The notes under the pieces were generated by a model, which saw only the letters and a list, made by a program, of their open reading frames with translations, did not search any database and had not been told where the DNA came from. A stretch of 64,000 bases of DNA from Robbsia betulipollinis (GTDB taxonomy: Bacteria > Pseudomonadota > Gammaproteobacteria > Burkholderiales > Burkholderiaceae), in assembly GCF_026624755.1 (NCBI RefSeq), contig NZ_JAPMXC010000001.1:2514365-2578364 (forward strand). Reading direction: 5' to 3'. The translations under genes and the position numbers were made by a program. Positions within the stretch are counted from its first letter, which is position 1. Each line of letters starts with the position of its first letter. Below, in pieces: positions 55,571 to 63,897 of the stretch.

Positions 55571-56854
55571 CTATTGTGCCTCTTTTTGGCGCAACGCCGC
55601 CATTTCCCCGATATCGGCAGGCACCGGCAACGATGCCGCATCGGGACGCGGTACCCGCTGCATGGCATGCCCGGCATCCGCCGACGTGCTCCGGCGCGTC
55701 AGCGGGCGCGTGGCGAAACCCGCCGGCGCACCGCATTCGCGCAGCAGCGCGCGCAGATCGAGAATCACGGGAAAGACCTCATGGTTCAGATCCTCGCCCT
55801 GCCGGTCGTGCGCGGCCTGTTCGCGCTCGACGATCCAGCGGTCTTCCTTGAAGATGCGTTCGGTGAACCAGACCAGCAGCGGCCAGGCCACGTCGAGCAG
55901 GGGCGCGAGCTTCGGCTTGCGGATCGACAGCAGCCCGAAGGTGCGGTTCGTGCGCTGTTCCGCGTCGAGCGGCACGTAGACGATCCACAAATCCATCACC
56001 CGGGTGCCGTCGGAGGTCTCGATGCGCAGCGTCTGGTACGGGTAGGCGGTACGGATCGTCATCACGTCCTTGGGGCTCCCGGCGCTGCCCTTGGTATCGC
56101 CGCCGTTCGCGTCGGCGCTTTTCGCACCGACCCGGCGTCGTTCGCCGAAGACCAGCGCCTCGCCCATCGGCTGCTTGCCGGCCATGCGGGAGAAGGTGTA
56201 TTCGACCTCGACCCAATCCTCGCTCTTGCGGCGGCCCAGCGAACGCGCCTGCATCTGTCCCATCTGGCGCCGGTGCAGGAACTGATGGTTCATGTCCATC
56301 AGGTTCTCATGCATGAACGAGTAATGGCACTGCACTTCGCGGCCGAAACGCCGGGTCTTGTACGCCGGGTCCGCGACGGATCCCAACGTGGGGAAGGGCA
56401 CGGTCTCGGCCAGCGCCGGGTCCCCCGGGAAAACGAAGATCAGCCCCTGTTCCTCGCGGCAAGGGTAGGCGCGCACGCCGTTGGGCAGGCGCTCGCGCCC
56501 CAGATAGGGGACGTCGATGCACTTCCCGGCGCAGTCGTAGGTCCAGCCGTGATAGCAGCACCGGATCGTCTCGCCTTCGACCACGCCCGCATGCAGGGGT
56601 ACCTGGCGGTGCGCGCAACGGTCTTCGAGCGCGAAAACCTTGCCGGTTCCGGTGCGCACCAGGACGATCGGATCGCCGGCGAAGCGCACCGCATGGGTCT
56701 TGCCCCGCTTGAGTTCGCGCGACCATGCGAGCGGATACCAGTGATCGGGATGGATGTCGACGCGGCGCAGGTCGCGCGGCGTGTCCGCCATGGCCGCGCC
56801 GGGGGGGACGTCCTTGACGGTGAGGCTTTCCAGCGGAACGACGGTGGTGTGCAT
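55571..56854 (-). CDS. Rieske non-heme iron oxygenase, large subunit
   Basis: Aromatic-ring-hydroxylating-type oxygenase of 427 residues. The Rieske centre is CAHRQVPL with CCYHGWTYD 17 residues later (CxH and CxxH). The mononuclear iron site is in FMHENLMDMNHQFLH (His, His and Asp ligands). An Ala/Gly/Lys-rich insert (GAKSADANGGDTKGSAGSPK) interrupts the catalytic domain. The substrate is unknown. No ferredoxin, reductase or small-subunit gene is near, so electrons must come from elsewhere. Start at 56854 with GGAGAC upstream; a longer in-frame leader is Cys/Arg-rich and unlikely. It lies upstream of the DUF6232 gene, 32 bases away. Confidence 0.92.
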   Translation of the reverse strand: MHTTVVPLESLTVKDVPPGAAMADTPRDLRRVDIHPDHWYPLAWSRELKRGKTHAVRFAGDPIVLVRTGTGKVFALEDRCAHRQVPLHAGVVEGETIRCCYHGWTYDCAGKCIDVPYLGRERLPNGVRAYPCREEQGLIFVFPGDPALAETVPFPTLGSVADPAYKTRRFGREVQCHYSFMHENLMDMNHQFLHRRQMGQMQARSLGRRKSEDWVEVEYTFSRMAGKQPMGEALVFGERRRVGAKSADANGGDTKGSAGSPKDVMTIRTAYPYQTLRIETSDGTRVMDLWIVYVPLDAEQRTNRTFGLLSIRKPKLAPLLDVAWPLLVWFTERIFKEDRWIVEREQAAHDRQGEDLNHEVFPVILDLRALLRECGAPAGFATRPLTRRSTSADAGHAMQRVPRPDAASLPVPADIGEMAALRQKEAQ

Positions 56855-56997
56855 GGGAACGTCTCCGTGCGGTGGTGCCGGGGCACACTGACAGGCCAGG
56901 GGCGCATGGACGCCAGGGCGGCGTCGACACGGACATCGTCGCACAGTCTAGCGGATATTCGCCGCGTACGAGTCCCGGGTTACGCGCCCGGCCGGCT

Positions 56998-58053
56998 TCA
57001 ATCCTGCGAGTGATTCTGCTGCGCGAACAGCGTCCAGCTGGCCATGAACAGGGCGGCGATCAGCGGGCCGATCACGAAACCGTTGATGCCGAACAGGGCC
57101 ATGCCGCCCAGCGTGGAGATCAGGACGACCCAGTCCGGCAGCTTGGTGTCCTTGCCGACCAGCAGCGGGCGCAGCAGGTTGTCGGCCAGGCCGATCACGA
57201 ACACGCAGAACAGCAGCAGGATGGTGGCTTTCCATTCGTGGCCGGTGGCGAACAGCAGGATGGCCGCCGGACCCCAGACGAGCGCCGCGCCGATGGCGGG
57301 CAGCAACGACAGGAAGGCCATCAGCACGCCCCAGAGCAACGCACCCTCAACGCCGAGGATCAGGAAGATGATGCCGCCGAGCAGACCCTGCACCAGGGCC
57401 ACCACGATATTGCCCTTCACCGTGGCGCGCACGACCGTCGTGAATTTGCGCAGCAGATGTACCTTGTGCGATTCGTCGAAGGGCAGCGCGTGTCGGATCA
57501 GACGGCCGATGTGCCGGCCGTCGCGCAGCAGGAAGAACACGAGGTAGAGCATGACGCCGAACGCGACCACGAACTGGAAGGTGTTCTGCCCGAAGGTCAG
57601 GGCACGCGCGGCCAGCACCTGGCTGATGGTGGCCGCCCCGGCCGTCAGCTTCGCCTGGAGGTCGCCGAAATCCGTCAGGCCGAAGCGGGCGAGCAGGTGC
57701 TGGGCGGATGCGGGCAACAGGGCGAGCGCCTTCTGGAAGTAACCCGCGACGTTCAACTGCCCGTGCTGGATGCGCGCGTAGATCAGCGCGACTTCCTGGA
57801 TCAGCGTGCCGGCTACGAGCGCCAGAGGCAGGATCACCAGCAGCAGGATGAAGGCGAGCGTCGCGAGCGCCGCCAGATTCGGCTTGTTTCCCATGCGCAC
57901 CAGCAGCCAGCGCTGCACCGGTTGGAACATCAGGGCGAGGATTGCTCCCCAGAAGACGGCGCTGAAAAATGGCAGCAGGATCGAGCCCATGCCGATCGTG
58001 ACGATTACCAGAAGGATGTGAAACGATTTTTCGTATACCCGGCGATTATTCAT
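56998..58053 (-). CDS. AI-2E family transporter
   Basis: Membrane protein of 351 residues with about seven helices, in the family that includes TqsA and PerM. Conserved parts: FFSAVFWGAILALMFQPV, LVQGLLGGIIFLILGVEGAL, LSLLPAIGAALVWGPAA and LISTLGGMALFGINGFVIGP. Members export small molecules or ions such as sodium; substrate here is not predictable. It stands alone on the minus strand; the oxygenase gene follows 143 bases downstream. Confidence 0.92.
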   Translation of the reverse strand: MNNRRVYEKSFHILLVIVTIGMGSILLPFFSAVFWGAILALMFQPVQRWLLVRMGNKPNLAALATLAFILLLVILPLALVAGTLIQEVALIYARIQHGQLNVAGYFQKALALLPASAQHLLARFGLTDFGDLQAKLTAGAATISQVLAARALTFGQNTFQFVVAFGVMLYLVFFLLRDGRHIGRLIRHALPFDESHKVHLLRKFTTVVRATVKGNIVVALVQGLLGGIIFLILGVEGALLWGVLMAFLSLLPAIGAALVWGPAAILLFATGHEWKATILLLFCVFVIGLADNLLRPLLVGKDTKLPDWVVLISTLGGMALFGINGFVIGPLIAALFMASWTLFAQQNHSQD

Positions 58054-58145
58054 TTGCTTGTTATTGGCAACGGTGCGTGGCGGGAGTCGAGCTTCGCGCG
58101 CTTTGACCCGGAACGGGGTCCGCGTGGGCGGCGTGCGGCCTGCGG

Positions 58146-58730
58146 CTAGCTTACACGAGAGTGCCGGTTCGGGTCCGCGGCGCCGGTTGGCGCGGGTCCG
58201 GTTGGCGCGGGTCCGGTTGGCGCGGGTCCGCGCGCCCGGTGCGACAGATCACGGTGCGTGAGATACAGGCGCAGGTCGAATTCGATCTGATGATAATCGG
58301 GCTGCATGAATTCGCAGAGCCGATAGAACGCCTTGTTGTGGTCGCTTTCCTTCAGATGCGCGAGTTCGTGCACCACGATCATTTTCAGGAAGGGCGCGGG
58401 CGCTTCCTTGAAGAGGGAGGCGATGCGGATCTCCTTTTTCGCCTTGAGCTTGCCGCCCTGTACCCGGGAGATCGCCGTGTGCAGCCCCAGCGCGTGGCGC
58501 ACCACGTCGAGCTTGCTGTCGTAGACGACCTTGTCGATCGCGGGCGCCACGCGCAGGTAGTCCTGTTTCAGCGCGGCACAGTACTGGTACAGCATCCGGT
58601 CGGATTGCACCGGATGTCTGTCCGGATACTTCTCCGCCAGATAGGCGTCCAGCTTGTCGTCGGCGATCAGGCGGCGCACTTTGTCCTGCAGCGCCGCCGG
58701 GTAGGCGCCCAGATATTTGAGATCGTTCAT
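58146..58730 (-). CDS. YgjP-type zinc metallopeptidase (M48-related)
   Basis: A 194-residue cytosolic protein with the zinc motif VVHELAHLKESDHNKAFY (HExxH plus a later His), the core of the YgjP/DUF45 family. The preceding GGKLKAKKEIRIASLF block is also typical. The C-terminus carries three Pro-Ala-Pro-Thr-Gly units made by a 15-bp tandem repeat, outside the conserved domain. Physiological substrate is unknown. ATG at 58730. Confidence 0.9.
   Translation of the reverse strand: MNDLKYLGAYPAALQDKVRRLIADDKLDAYLAEKYPDRHPVQSDRMLYQYCAALKQDYLRVAPAIDKVVYDSKLDVVRHALGLHTAISRVQGGKLKAKKEIRIASLFKEAPAPFLKMIVVHELAHLKESDHNKAFYRLCEFMQPDYHQIEFDLRLYLTHRDLSHRARGPAPTGPAPTGPAPTGAADPNRHSRVS
58183..58227 (-). repeat. 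15-bp tandem repeat, 3 units, in the metallopeptidase C-terminus
   Basis: CCGGTTGGCGCGGGT is repeated three times without change on the plus strand. It encodes Pro-Ala-Pro-Thr-Gly on the minus strand, close to the stop codon. Confidence 0.95.
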
Positions 58731-58892
58731 GGAGAAACCGGGTGGGATGTCGCGATTGTAGCGGGTCGGCGCAAACTTTCGCTTCGGCGTCGCGAATTCC
58801 TGTCAACCTAATTCCGGCTGGGGCGTTTAGGTAGATACAGGCCACGTGGCTTGCCGGGCAGTTCCTGCACTCAATACCAAAGGGTTTCTGAC

Positions 58893-59111
58893 ATGAAGAA
58901 GCAACTCATCATCGCGGCACTGATCAGCTTTTCGTCGGTCGCTGCCTTCGCACAGGCATCGGCACCGGCAGCGGACACGCCGGCCGTGACGGACGCGGCG
59001 CCGGCAAGCGGCACGATGGCCAAGAAGAAGCATCACCACAAGAAGCATCACCGCATGCACCACGGCGTTGCAGCCAGCAACGCAACGCCGTCGTCGGCAC
59101 CGAAGCCCTAA
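58893..59111 (+). CDS. Small exported His/Lys-rich protein
   Basis: A 72-residue product with a signal peptide (MKKQLIIAALISFSSVAAFA-QA) and a short mature part: Ala/Pro/Thr-rich, then the block KKKHHHKKHHRMHH, then a Ser/Pro tail. The His/Lys block could bind metal ions or polyanions. No known family is recognised with certainty. The start codon is placed at 58893 because the signal peptide begins there. A terminator follows 44 bases after the stop. Confidence 0.8.
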   Translation: MKKQLIIAALISFSSVAAFAQASAPAADTPAVTDAAPASGTMAKKKHHHKKHHRMHHGVAASNATPSSAPKP

Positions 59112-59154
59112 GTTCGGTCGTTCGTCAGGCGGCGCCTACTGGTGCCGTCCTGAA

Positions 59155-59192
59155 AAAAAAGCCCGGTCGGTTCATCCCGCCGGGCTTTTTTC
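59155..59192. terminator. Bidirectional rho-independent terminator
   Basis: Stem AGCCCGG/CCGGGCT (59160-59186) with eight A on the left and six T on the right. It can stop transcripts of the small exported protein on the plus strand and of the ABC transporter operon coming from the right on the minus strand. Confidence 0.92.
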
Positions 59193-59243
59193 ATGGGCGG
59201 CGCGGGGCGCGCCTGCCTTCGCCTGCGCCTTTTCGTTCCCTGG

Positions 59244-59975
59244 CTAGAGATTGGTCATACCGATGAACTGACGCAGTTCGGGCGTGCGTGGGTTCACGAA
59301 CAGTTCCTCGGGCGGTCCGATCTCGTGAACCTTGCCCTGATGCATGAAAACCACACGGTCGCATACTTCGCGCGCGAAGCGCATCTCGTGCGTCACCATC
59401 AGCAGCGTCATGCCTTCGTCGGCCAGCTTGCGGACCACGTTCAACACTTCGTTGACCAGTTCGGGATCGAGCGCGGAGGTGATTTCGTCGCACAGCAGGG
59501 CGTTCGGCTCCATGCTGAGCGCGCGCGCGATCGCCACCCGCTGCTGCTGTCCACCCGAAAGCTGCTCGGGAAAGCTGTCGAATTTCTCGGACAGCCCGAC
59601 CCGTTCCAGGTTCTGCACCGCCAGCTTGCGCGCGGCCGCTTCGCTGGTGCCCTTGACGACCATCGGCGAGATCATCACGTTGCGGCCCACGCTCAAGTGG
59701 GGGAACAGATTGAACTGCTGGAAGATCATGCCGACTTTCAACCGCAGCCGCCGCAGTTCGGCCTCGCCCTGTCCGAGATAAGCCCCCGCGACGTTGATCG
59801 CGCCTTCGTCGATCGTCTCCAGGCCGTTGATGCAGCGCAGCAAGGTGCTCTTGCCGGAACCGCTCTTGCCGATGATCGCGATGACTTCGCCCTTTTCGAC
59901 CGAGAGGCGAATGCCCTTGAGCACTTCATTGCTGCCGAAGCGCTTCTTGACGTCGTCAATGGTGATGAGCGGCAT
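59244..59975 (-). CDS. Polar amino-acid ABC transporter, ATP-binding protein
   Basis: ATPase subunit (243 residues) of a GlnQ/GltL-type importer: Walker A IGKSGSGKSTLL, signature LSGGQQQRVAIARAL, Walker B ALLCDEITSALDPE and the switch MTLLMVTHEM. It is the last gene of the operon and overlaps the permease gene before it by 20 bases. All motifs are intact, so it should be functional. Confidence 0.95.
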   Translation of the reverse strand: MPLITIDDVKKRFGSNEVLKGIRLSVEKGEVIAIIGKSGSGKSTLLRCINGLETIDEGAINVAGAYLGQGEAELRRLRLKVGMIFQQFNLFPHLSVGRNVMISPMVVKGTSEAAARKLAVQNLERVGLSEKFDSFPEQLSGGQQQRVAIARALSMEPNALLCDEITSALDPELVNEVLNVVRKLADEGMTLLMVTHEMRFAREVCDRVVFMHQGKVHEIGPPEELFVNPRTPELRQFIGMTNL

Positions 59976-60609
59976 GGAATTTTTTCTCCAGAAAACGGCT
60001 ATAGACGGAAAGCGGCCAGCACAGCGCGAAGTACATCAGGGCCACCAGACCGAAGGTTTCGAACGGACGAAAGGTCGCGTTGGTGATCATGGTGCCGGCT
60101 TTCGTCAGTTCGACGAAGCCGATGATCGAGGTGACGGCCGTGCCCTTGACGATCTGCACGCAAAAGCCGACGGTCGGCGCGATCGAGATGCGCATCGCCT
60201 GCGGCAGCACGATATGGCGCATCTGTTGCATACGGCTCATCGCCAGGCTCGCGCCGGCTTCCCACTGGCCGCGGTGAATCGCTTCCACCGCGCCGCGCCA
60301 GATTTCGGCGAGAAAGGCGCTCGACCACAGCGTCAGGCCGAGACCGGCGGCGAGCCAGGCGGGCACCTCGAGGCCGAACAGCGCGAGACCGAAGAAGATC
60401 ATGAACAGCTGCATCAACAGCGGCGTGCCCTGGAAGAGCTCGATATAGCAACGTGCCAGCACGCGCGGCAGCGCCGCGCGCGAGATGCGGCACCACAGCA
60501 CCAGCAGGCCGACGATGCCGCCGAAGACGAAGGCGCCGACGGACAGCAGGGCGGTCCAGCGCAACGCGAGCAACAGCGCGCGGACGATGTCCCACAGAGT
60601 GAAGTTCAT
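59956..60609 (-). CDS. Polar amino-acid ABC transporter, permease 2
   Basis: Membrane subunit of 217 residues with about five helices and the HisM/GlnP signature YIELFQGTPLLMQLF and the coupling-helix region EAGASLAMSRMQQMRHIVLPQ. It pairs with the permease encoded directly upstream; their genes overlap by 4 bases (ATGA). The C-terminus ends in a His-rich AAHHH. Confidence 0.93.
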   Translation of the reverse strand: MNFTLWDIVRALLLALRWTALLSVGAFVFGGIVGLLVLWCRISRAALPRVLARCYIELFQGTPLLMQLFMIFFGLALFGLEVPAWLAAGLGLTLWSSAFLAEIWRGAVEAIHRGQWEAGASLAMSRMQQMRHIVLPQAMRISIAPTVGFCVQIVKGTAVTSIIGFVELTKAGTMITNATFRPFETFGLVALMYFALCWPLSVYSRFLEKKFHAAHHH

Positions 60610-61313
60610 GCGGATCTCCTGCGCAGGCGGGGGCCGTCGGTGGTGCGGGCGGGACGGGCGAGCACATAGCGCTCGCCGATGAGCCTGAGCAGCTGGCGCA
60701 GCAGGATCGCCAGGATCAGGTAGACGACGGTTGCCACCCCGTACGATTCGAACGCGCGGAAGTTGCGGCCCTGAATAAAGTTCGCGGCGAAGGACAATTC
60801 CTCGACGGCGATCTGCGAGCAGACGGCCGACCCCAGCATGACGATCACCAACTGGCTCGACAGCGCCGGCCATATCTTCTGCAGCGCGGGGCGCAGGATG
60901 ATGTAGCGGAACACCTGGAAGCGCGTCATCGCCAGGCTCAGCGCGGCCTCGGTCTGGCCGCGCGCGACGGCGCCGATGCCGGCGCGAATGATCTCGGTGC
61001 TATAGGCGCCCAGATTGATCACCATCGTCAGGATGGCCGCTTCCATCTCGTTGATGCGCAGGCCCACGCCCGGCAAGCCGAAGAAAATGAAGAACAACTG
61101 CACCAGGAACGGCGTATTGCGGATCAGTTCGACATAGACGCCGACGATGGGCCTGAGCCAGCGTGGCCCCTGGGTGCGCGCCCAGGCACCGAAGATGCCG
61201 AGGGCGATGCCGAGGCCGCCGCCGATCACGATCAGCTCGATCGTGACGGAGATACCCTTGAGCAGCACCGGCGTGTAATCGAATACCGCCGGAAAATCGA
61301 ATTGATAGGCCAT
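60606..61313 (-). CDS. Polar amino-acid ABC transporter, permease 1
   Basis: Membrane subunit of 235 residues, HisQ/GlnP type: YVELIRNTPFLVQLFFIFFG and the coupling segment EAALSLAMTRFQVFRYIILR. The ATG at 61313 starts MAYQFDFPAVFDYTPVLLKG, typical of the family. The sequence upstream, to 61525, holds the end of a decayed M20 gene. It is followed by the second permease with a 4-base overlap. Confidence 0.93.
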   Translation of the reverse strand: MAYQFDFPAVFDYTPVLLKGISVTIELIVIGGGLGIALGIFGAWARTQGPRWLRPIVGVYVELIRNTPFLVQLFFIFFGLPGVGLRINEMEAAILTMVINLGAYSTEIIRAGIGAVARGQTEAALSLAMTRFQVFRYIILRPALQKIWPALSSQLVIVMLGSAVCSQIAVEELSFAANFIQGRNFRAFESYGVATVVYLILAILLRQLLRLIGERYVLARPARTTDGPRLRRRSA

Positions 61314-61524
61314 CGTGTACGGTTTGTCGACATTGCTGTCCCGCTTGCCCGTGGCGCGCCCGCAGGGTGCGGAAGGCGCCTGAAAAGCGCACAGGACGTG
61401 AACGCGAAGCAATGCCAGGTTGGAAAGACCGCGCGCGGGCAGGAGCGGAGGGGTATCGACGCAGCGGCAGCCCCCGGCATGCGCGAGGCTGGCGCCATGC
61501 GTCGCCGAAGGTCGACGACGATGC

Positions 61525-61726
61525 TACACCGGCGGTTTCAGGAATGCTGGCGCGAGTCTCACCCAATAAGTAGCGCCGACCGGCAACAGGTCATCGCGGC
61601 GTCGTTGGGGTCGGTATTGCGTGACACGATCGTCCGCCACGCCCGGGCGATCTGCATGGCGATCGGATCCCGCCGGATCGCCTGGATCTCCGGCCGGTGA
61701 GCGACGATTTCTTCGATCAGGGGCAT
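61525..61726 (-). pseudogene. Remnant of an M20D amidohydrolase gene
   Basis: Reading on the minus strand from ATG 61726, the first 20 codons give MPLIEEIVAHRPEIQAIRRD, the normal N-terminus of M20D amidohydrolases (hippurate hydrolase-like), which continues with IHAHPE in intact genes. Here it jumps to unrelated sequence, then to NTDPNDAA. After a frame change, LLPVGATYWVRLAPAFLK runs to a stop at 61525; this is the usual M20D C-terminus. About 1 kb of the middle is missing and at least one frameshift is present. The open frame alone would give a 55-residue product. The gene sits between the binding-protein gene and permease 1, where such enzymes often occur. Confidence 0.8.
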
Positions 61727-61742
61727 GGCGTCGCCTGTGCGC

Positions 61743-62540
61743 TTACTCGTAGGTCGTCGCCATCGTCCTGGACATCGGCACGTGCAGCCATTTCTGCACG
61801 ATGGCATTCAGCGCGCCGTCCTTCTTGGCGGCGGTCAGGGCGGTGTTGACCTTTGCCAGCAGCGGCGCCTCGTTCTTGTTCAGTCCGACATAGCAGGCGG
61901 ACTCATGCAGCACGTATTTCTCGACCGGCTTGTTCGGCGGATTGCGCGCGGCGATCGCATTGGCGACGAAGTCGCCCGTGCCGACCAACTGCACCTGGCC
62001 CGCGAGATAGGCGCTGATCATGCCGTTGTTGTCGTCGTAGCGCTTGATGACGGCCGTGGCTGGCGCGGTGGCGGTCAACTGGAGGTCCTCGAACGTGCTG
62101 CGTGCCACGCCGATGGTCTGGCCCGCCAGATCGGCGGGGCCGGTGACCTTCAGGCTCGCGGCGCCATAGACGGCATTGTTGAAGGGCGAGTACGCCTGCG
62201 AGAAAGCGATGACCTTTTCCCGCTCCGCGTTCTTGCCAAGGGTGGAGATCGCCAGGTCGACCTTGTGGGTCTGCAGATAGGCGATGCGGTTCGCACTCGT
62301 GACCGGGACGAGGTCCAGCTTCACGCCGATGGATTTCGCGATCAGGGTCGCGACGTCGATGTCGAGCCCCTTGACGCTCATGTCCGTGTCGACCGACCCG
62401 AAAGGCGGGAAATCCTGAGGGACGGCGATGCGGATCATCCCGCGACTCTGGATTTCGGACAGGGAATCGGCATGCGCCGCGGCGCTCGTCAGCGTGAGCC
62501 CGGCGAGGACCGAGGACAAAAGGGCGGTGCGGTATTTCAT
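61743..62540 (-). CDS. Polar amino-acid ABC transporter, substrate-binding protein
   Basis: Periplasmic receptor of 265 residues. Signal peptide MKYRTALLSSVLAGLTLTSA with cleavage near AHA-D, then the two-lobe SBP type-3 fold: GMIRIAVPQDFPPFGSVDTD, DLVPVTSANRIAYLQTHKVD and LAISTLGKNAEREKVIAFSQ. This is the family for glutamate, cystine, histidine and related ligands; the specific ligand is not predictable. First gene of the operon. The M20 remnant begins 17 bases after its stop. Confidence 0.94.
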   Translation of the reverse strand: MKYRTALLSSVLAGLTLTSAAAHADSLSEIQSRGMIRIAVPQDFPPFGSVDTDMSVKGLDIDVATLIAKSIGVKLDLVPVTSANRIAYLQTHKVDLAISTLGKNAEREKVIAFSQAYSPFNNAVYGAASLKVTGPADLAGQTIGVARSTFEDLQLTATAPATAVIKRYDDNNGMISAYLAGQVQLVGTGDFVANAIAARNPPNKPVEKYVLHESACYVGLNKNEAPLLAKVNTALTAAKKDGALNAIVQKWLHVPMSRTMATTYE

Positions 62541-62878
62541 TGTGCGAGTGGCTCTGCGGTGGAGTGCCCCATTCTTGCAGATGCAAAATTCCCGCGCAAT
62601 CCCGCCGGAACCCGAGACGCGACTTCTTCAGGCCCCGTGCATCGGTCTCGCGCCACCGCGCCTGTCGTGCGTCTCGGGCGCATGTCCGGATATCCATCCC
62701 GAAAATCGGTAAAAAATGCCAAACGTTGAAATGCGGCGCGATTCCCCTTTTGATCGGCGTCTAGCGTTGTCGTTCGGGAACCTACAATTCGCTGGTGGTT
62801 ACGACACACTGATTCATTCCTACCGGCACGCTCCCGCTCGCTGTTAGGACGTAGAATTTACCGGACACCGACCTCACC
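62541..62878. other. Divergent intergenic region
   Basis: 338 bases between the binding-protein gene (minus) and a small exported protein (plus). No gene, repeat or clear promoter hexamers are seen. Promoters for both directions should be here. Confidence 0.5.
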
Positions 62879-63499
62879 ATGACTCTTCGCCTTTCGCAGC
62901 GCCTGCGCCTCGCCGTGGCTACCGCCGCCCTGTTGCCCTTGCTGCCCCTCGTTGGCCTGAGCCACCAGGCGGTGGCGGGCACGCAGGACACCGCCCTGAC
63001 GATGGTGCAGCGCTACGATTTCGGCCGGAATCTGCAGAGCATCGGTTTGAACGTCGCACGCGACAGCCGTGCCTATCCGGCGATCGTGCAGGCGCTGGGC
63101 GACCACGCGGGCGACACGCTGGTGCACGACAAGCTCGTGCAGTTCGCGCCGAAGTATCAGGAACAATGGGATGCGAATCTGGCCGCGGCCTACAGCGCCG
63201 TGTACACCGAGGAAGAGCTGCGTTCGTTCGCCGACCAGGGCGCGGCGTCGGACCGGATCGCCGATTTCAATGCGAAGCGGGGCGACGTGGGCAGCATCAT
63301 GCGCGACAAGTCGCAGGCCTTGCTGAACGCCTACGTGACGGATGCGCTGAACAGCGCGGCGCGGGCGGCTCGGGAAAGCGCGGCGGCGGGATCTGTGACG
63401 GCGGGCGCAACGAATGCGGCGGATGCCGCGAATGCGACGCCGCAGGCGCTCACGGTCGGCGCCGCACTAACGGCAGGTCAGGCGCTCGCCGTCCGGTAG
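62879..63499 (+). CDS. Exported protein of unknown function, DUF2059-like
   Basis: A 206-residue product with a signal peptide (LAVATAALLPLLPLVGLSHQAVAG). The mature helical domain has segments such as VHDKLVQFAPKYQEQWDANL and YTEEELRSFADQGAASDRIA, reminiscent of the C-terminal part of DUF2059 proteins (TEEELR-type helix). The last 45 residues are Ala/Thr/Gly-rich and low complexity. No function can be assigned. It converges with the next gene. Confidence 0.75.
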   Translation: MTLRLSQRLRLAVATAALLPLLPLVGLSHQAVAGTQDTALTMVQRYDFGRNLQSIGLNVARDSRAYPAIVQALGDHAGDTLVHDKLVQFAPKYQEQWDANLAAAYSAVYTEEELRSFADQGAASDRIADFNAKRGDVGSIMRDKSQALLNAYVTDALNSAARAARESAAAGSVTAGATNAADAANATPQALTVGAALTAGQALAVR

Positions 63500-63543
63500 G
63501 TCGCTGTCGGCGGAGCCGACGCGTCGGATTGGGTGCGAACCGA

Positions 63544-63897
63544 TCAGGGCAGCAGGTGGGCCGGAACGAGGCGGCGCAGATAACGTTCGCTGCGCTCCAG
63601 CGCGCTGTCCGGAATCGTCGAGGCGTTCTGATTTGCGGAAATCTCTTCCAGGATGCGCTTGAGCAGCGGCGCGAATTCCGGATCGGATTCGAAACGCATC
63701 ACCGTCGCCTGGCTGATCGGCGTCAGCGCCGACAGTTGTGCGGTATGCGTGTCGATCGCCTGGGTATGGGCGTTGATCGACGCATTATGAGCGGTAAAAC
63801 TGCTGATCAGTGTTTTCTGGACCTGCAGCAGGGCCGTGGTGAGCGTGGCCACTTCCTGTTTCAACTCGGTGATCGCGCGTTGCGTGTCGGTGTCCAT
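63544..63897 (-). CDS. Hypothetical protein with coiled-coil N-terminus
   Basis: A 117-residue soluble protein. Residues 1-60 have heptad-like leucine/valine spacing (ITELKQEVATLTTALLQVQK) and several His residues (AHNASINAHTQAIDTHTAQL). Residues 65-117 form a second charged helical part (EFAPLLKRILEEISANQ). No family is recognised. The ATG at 63897 is the only good start; the terminal 103 bases of the window hold no gene. Confidence 0.65.
   Translation of the reverse strand: MDTDTQRAITELKQEVATLTTALLQVQKTLISSFTAHNASINAHTQAIDTHTAQLSALTPISQATVMRFESDPEFAPLLKRILEEISANQNASTIPDSALERSERYLRRLVPAHLLP

Noticed and set aside
61559-61726. A separate 55-residue small gene in the ABC operon
   Set aside because: Both ends match the two ends of M20D amidohydrolases, so it is better explained as a deletion remnant.
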